DNA from: Halomonas sp.
GTDB taxonomy: Bacteria; Pseudomonadota; Gammaproteobacteria; Pseudomonadales; Halomonadaceae
DNA length: 64,000 nt
Direction: 5' to 3'
NCBI RefSeq assembly: GCF_029263665.1
Contig: NZ_JAJUFQ010000006.1
Location: 124,001-188,000, forward strand
Shown: piece after piece, positions 61,746 through 64,000 of the stretch
Position numbering within the stretch: position 1 is the stretch's first letter
Layout: each line of letters opens with the position of its first letter
Notes under the pieces: generated by a model
Seen by the model: the letters and a program-made list of their open reading frames with translations, nothing else
Databases searched by the model: none
Told to the model about the DNA's origin: nothing
Translations under genes and position numbers: made by a program

Positions 61746-62222
61746 GTGAAAGGTCCTGACGCTAGACTCGAGCGCATCCTGGCGACCCTGGCACTGGTGA
61801 TCATCGGTCTCATCAGCCTGGTCAATGTCGTGGTGCGTTATATCACCGGGGGCTCTTTTGCCTTCACGGAAGAGTTCTCAGTATTTCTGTTGGTGCTGCT
61901 GACCTTTGCAGGAGCTTCGGTCGCGTTGCGTTCTCACCGTCATATTCGCATTGGTCTGCTCGAGAGAGCCTTGCCCGAGCGAGGCCGCCGCGTGCTGATC
62001 CTGTTTCAAGGCGTGTGCGGGGTCGTGGTGCTGGGCCTGATTACCTGGTTTGGGGGAACCATGACTTGGCAGGAATATCAGTGGCAGACTCTGTCCCCCG
62101 GTCTTGGCTTGCCGCAATGGTGGTACTTGATATGGCTACCGTTGATGTCGGCATTGATGCTGCTGCGCCAATGTCAGGTAACCTTCGACCTGTGGCGTGG
62201 GAGGCTCTCTGATGACACCTGA
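61746..62222 (+). CDS. TRAP transporter small membrane subunit (DctQ family), system 2
   Basis: 158 residues with four transmembrane helices, GTG start 3 bases after the dctP stop. The DctQ signature FAFTEEFSVFLLVLLTFAGASVALRSHRHIRIGLLERALPERGRR is present. It overlaps the DctM gene by 11 bases. Confidence 0.92.
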   Translation: MKGPDARLERILATLALVIIGLISLVNVVVRYITGGSFAFTEEFSVFLLVLLTFAGASVALRSHRHIRIGLLERALPERGRRVLILFQGVCGVVVLGLITWFGGTMTWQEYQWQTLSPGLGLPQWWYLIWLPLMSALMLLRQCQVTFDLWRGRLSDDT

Positions 62223-63507
62223 TCTGTGGATGCTGGTGACCTTCCTCGCTTTTCTGCTGGTCGGGGTACCCGTGGCCTTTTCCCTGGGGCTTTCCGGGGC
62301 GGTCGGTATCATTGCCGGACTGCCGCCAGCGATGCTGTCCACCTTGGGCACCAATACCTACAACAGCATCGCCAAGTACCCCTTGATTGCGATTCCACTG
62401 TTCATTCTCACGGGACTGATCTTCGAACGCTCCGGTGTGGCGGCACGTCTGGTGCGATTTGCCCAGGCACTGATTGGTCCTCGTCATGGTGGCCTTGCTG
62501 TGGTGGCGGTGCTGGTGTGCATGATCATGGGGGGCATGAGCGGTTCCGGTCCTGCCGATGCGGCAGCCGTGGCCATGGTGATGTTGCCCAGCATGGCCAA
62601 GGCCGGTTATCCCAAGCCGTTTTCGGCCACGTTGATCGCCGCTTCGGCCTCCACGGCCATCCTGATACCTCCCTCCGTGGCACTGATCCTGTATTCCATC
62701 GTGGTGCCCGGGGTGGACTTGCGTGCCCTGTTCGCTGCCGGGTTGTTCCCTGGAATACTGGCAGGCCTGTCGCTGTTGATACCCGCTCTGTGGTTGTCTC
62801 GTCGTCGTGGTTGGGAGAAACCGGATGGTGTCGAGCGCCCTCCCTTGGGTGAGAGCTTTCGCCAGGCCATACCGGCTCTCTTTGCTCCGGTGCTGATTCT
62901 GGGCGGCTTGCGCAGTGGCCTGTTCACCCCGACAGAAGCGGCGGTGGTGGCAGTGGCCTATGGCGTTGTCATCGGCTTGTGGTGGACCAGGGAGCTGTCG
63001 CTAAGGGATCTGTGGGCACTGCTTGGCGAAGCCGCCGTAATCTCCGGCATCGTGATGCTGATCATTGCCTTGGCAGGCATTTTTGCCTGGGCCGGTACTA
63101 TGTTGGGTACCTTCCGTCATCTGGCGGAATGGGTGATTGGCCTGACGGATAACGGCGCACTGCTTCTGGTGCTGGTCATGCTCGCGGTACTGGCTGCCGG
63201 CATGCTGTTGGATGCCATTTCGATCTACTTGATCATGATGCCGATCCTGATTCCGGTGATGCAGCACTTCGACTGGAATCCGGTGTGGTTCGGCATTCTG
63301 CTGGCCATGAACATTGCCATCGGCCAGTTTACCCCGCCGGTAGCGGTGAACCTGATGGTGACCGCGGAAGTGGCCAGGATACGTCTGGAACAGACAGTGG
63401 GATGGGCGTTGTTGTTCGTCTTTGCCATGGGCTCGGCCCTGGCAGTCGTTGCGCTGTTTCCGGAAATTGCCCTGTGGTTGCCCAGAGTGCTGGGCTATAA
63501 CGTCTGA
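62212..63507 (+). CDS. TRAP transporter large membrane subunit (DctM family), system 2
   Basis: 431 residues from ATG 62212 (GGGAGG upstream), about 12 transmembrane helices. Features: FLLVGVPVAFSLGLSGAVGIIAGLPP, FPLIAIPLF-like YPLIAIPLFILTGLIFERSGVAARLVRF, MGGMSGSGPADAAAVAMVMLPSMAKAGYPKPFSATLIAASASTAILIPPS, and MNIAIGQFTPPVAVNLMV. The gene start lies inside the end of dctQ. A hairpin terminator follows. Confidence 0.94.
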   Translation: MTPDLWMLVTFLAFLLVGVPVAFSLGLSGAVGIIAGLPPAMLSTLGTNTYNSIAKYPLIAIPLFILTGLIFERSGVAARLVRFAQALIGPRHGGLAVVAVLVCMIMGGMSGSGPADAAAVAMVMLPSMAKAGYPKPFSATLIAASASTAILIPPSVALILYSIVVPGVDLRALFAAGLFPGILAGLSLLIPALWLSRRRGWEKPDGVERPPLGESFRQAIPALFAPVLILGGLRSGLFTPTEAAVVAVAYGVVIGLWWTRELSLRDLWALLGEAAVISGIVMLIIALAGIFAWAGTMLGTFRHLAEWVIGLTDNGALLLVLVMLAVLAAGMLLDAISIYLIMMPILIPVMQHFDWNPVWFGILLAMNIAIGQFTPPVAVNLMVTAEVARIRLEQTVGWALLFVFAMGSALAVVALFPEIALWLPRVLGYNV

Positions 63508-63532
63508 ATGTGGTGACTGACCGCCGTAGATG

Positions 63533-63563
63533 AAGCGTGAGGAAGGCCTCCTTCCTCACGCTT
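63533..63563. terminator. Terminator between TRAP system 2 and the macro-domain gene
   Basis: 14-bp perfect stem AAGCGTGAGGAAGG / CCTTCCTCACGCTT with loop CCT; serves the TRAP operon and possibly the convergent gene. Confidence 0.85.
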
Positions 63564-63571
63564 ATTGCATG

Positions 63572-64000
63572 TTACTGATGTACCAGGTTCTCCAACCACT
63601 GCTGATACAATCTCCAACTGGCATCATCAAACAGGACAAAGCGTACCAGCTGAATGTTGGGGCATGAGGGGAGGGCAGTCAGCACGCTGCCCAGAGCGAT
63701 TTCTGTCGCTTCCAGCAATGGATAGCCAAAAGCGCCGGTGGAAACAGCCGGGAAGGCGATGCTGGTGACAGCGTTGTCTTCGGCCAGCTTCAGTGCTTCG
63801 CGATAGCAACTTGCCAGGAGCTCGTCACTTGGCTCGTCGATACCGTAGACCGGCCCCAGACAGTGGATCACGTAGCGATTGGGAAGTCGAAATGCGGGAG
63901 TGATGACCGCCTGACCTGGATGGATAGGCGCCAACGAGCGACCGGCCTCGGCAAGCTCCGGCCCGGCTGCTCGATGCAAGGCGCCAGCAACGCCTCCGCC
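63572..64000 (-). CDS. Macro-domain protein (ADP-ribose binding/hydrolase), 5' end cut by window
   Basis: The last 142 codons of a macro-domain protein; the start lies beyond the right edge. Visible motifs are GGGVAGALHRAAGPEL, the ADP-ribose-binding loop near the edge, and the second loop FPAVSTGAFGYPL. The region VITPAFRLPNRYVIHCLGPVYG is typical of the YmdB type, which removes acetyl groups from O-acetyl-ADP-ribose or reverses ADP-ribosylation. It is convergent with the TRAP operon. Confidence 0.88.
   Translation of the reverse strand, partial: GGGVAGALHRAAGPELAEAGRSLAPIHPGQAVITPAFRLPNRYVIHCLGPVYGIDEPSDELLASCYREALKLAEDNAVTSIAFPAVSTGAFGYPLLEATEIALGSVLTALPSCPNIQLVRFVLFDDASWRLYQQWLENLVHQ

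Overview
The window is chromosomal DNA from a GC-rich gammaproteobacterium. The protein repertoire looks like Halomonas or a close Halomonadaceae relative: arginine succinyltransferase pathway, glycolate oxidase, PuuD-type purine catabolism, several TRAP transporters and FCD-type GntR regulators. The genus is an inference from gene content and recalled protein similarity; there is no rRNA gene in the window. I saw no tRNA, CRISPR array, prophage or intact insertion sequence. Coding density is high and operons are short.

Layout. 1-2721 (minus): end of an arginine/ornithine-type ABC transporter operon with astE. 2953-9549: an SMP-30 hydrolase, a Blc lipocalin, a methyltransferase, D-malate/tartrate dehydrogenase with a divergent LysR regulator, and a GT4 glycosyltransferase. 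9657-13383: a GAF-GGDEF diguanylate cyclase with an unusual repeat-built N-terminus, then a convergent TVP38-mtfA-EamA block. 13462-18784 (minus): glycolate oxidase operon glcDEF-glcG behind a GntR/FCD regulator gene. 19131-29339 (plus): a second GlcG-like gene, a TRAP transporter, a crotonase-fold protein, a class III CoA-transferase, a glyoxylate-type aminotransferase and a 1013-residue FAD/Fe-S dehydrogenase. This is probably one catabolic unit for an unidentified organic acid. 29428-36079: orphan regulator, AGCS symporter, gamma carbonic anhydrase, lactate/glycolate permease, GST and a PepSY protein.

36409-54709 is the core of the window: purine-ring and glyoxylate catabolism. uraD, uraH and puuD take urate to allantoin. 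Two NCS1 permeases, an allantoin/hydantoin racemase and puuE handle allantoin. allE and allA give glyoxylate. gcl, hyi and glxR turn glyoxylate into glycerate, and a pyruvate kinase follows. Three expected steps are absent here: xanthine dehydrogenase, allantoate amidohydrolase and glycerate kinase. A GntR regulator directly fused in an operon to modABC follows (54905-58281), which fits a need for molybdenum by xanthine dehydrogenase. Then come a DUF192 protein, a Tsx-like porin, a Kbp-like BON-LysM protein, a second TRAP transporter and a truncated macro-domain gene.

Regulation can be partly read from the DNA. A TGTATACA-type palindrome recurs in front of many purine genes. IclR-type TGGAAATNATTTCCA palindromes lie before glcD, allA and (weakly) gcl, all glyoxylate genes. 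TTGGTNNNACCAA operators lie before glcD and the lactate/glycolate permease. Two HexR-like sites precede the pyruvate kinase gene. Structural oddities are a 142-bp MITE-like element between gcl and hyi, and a striking tendency for short tandem duplications to sit exactly at stop codons.
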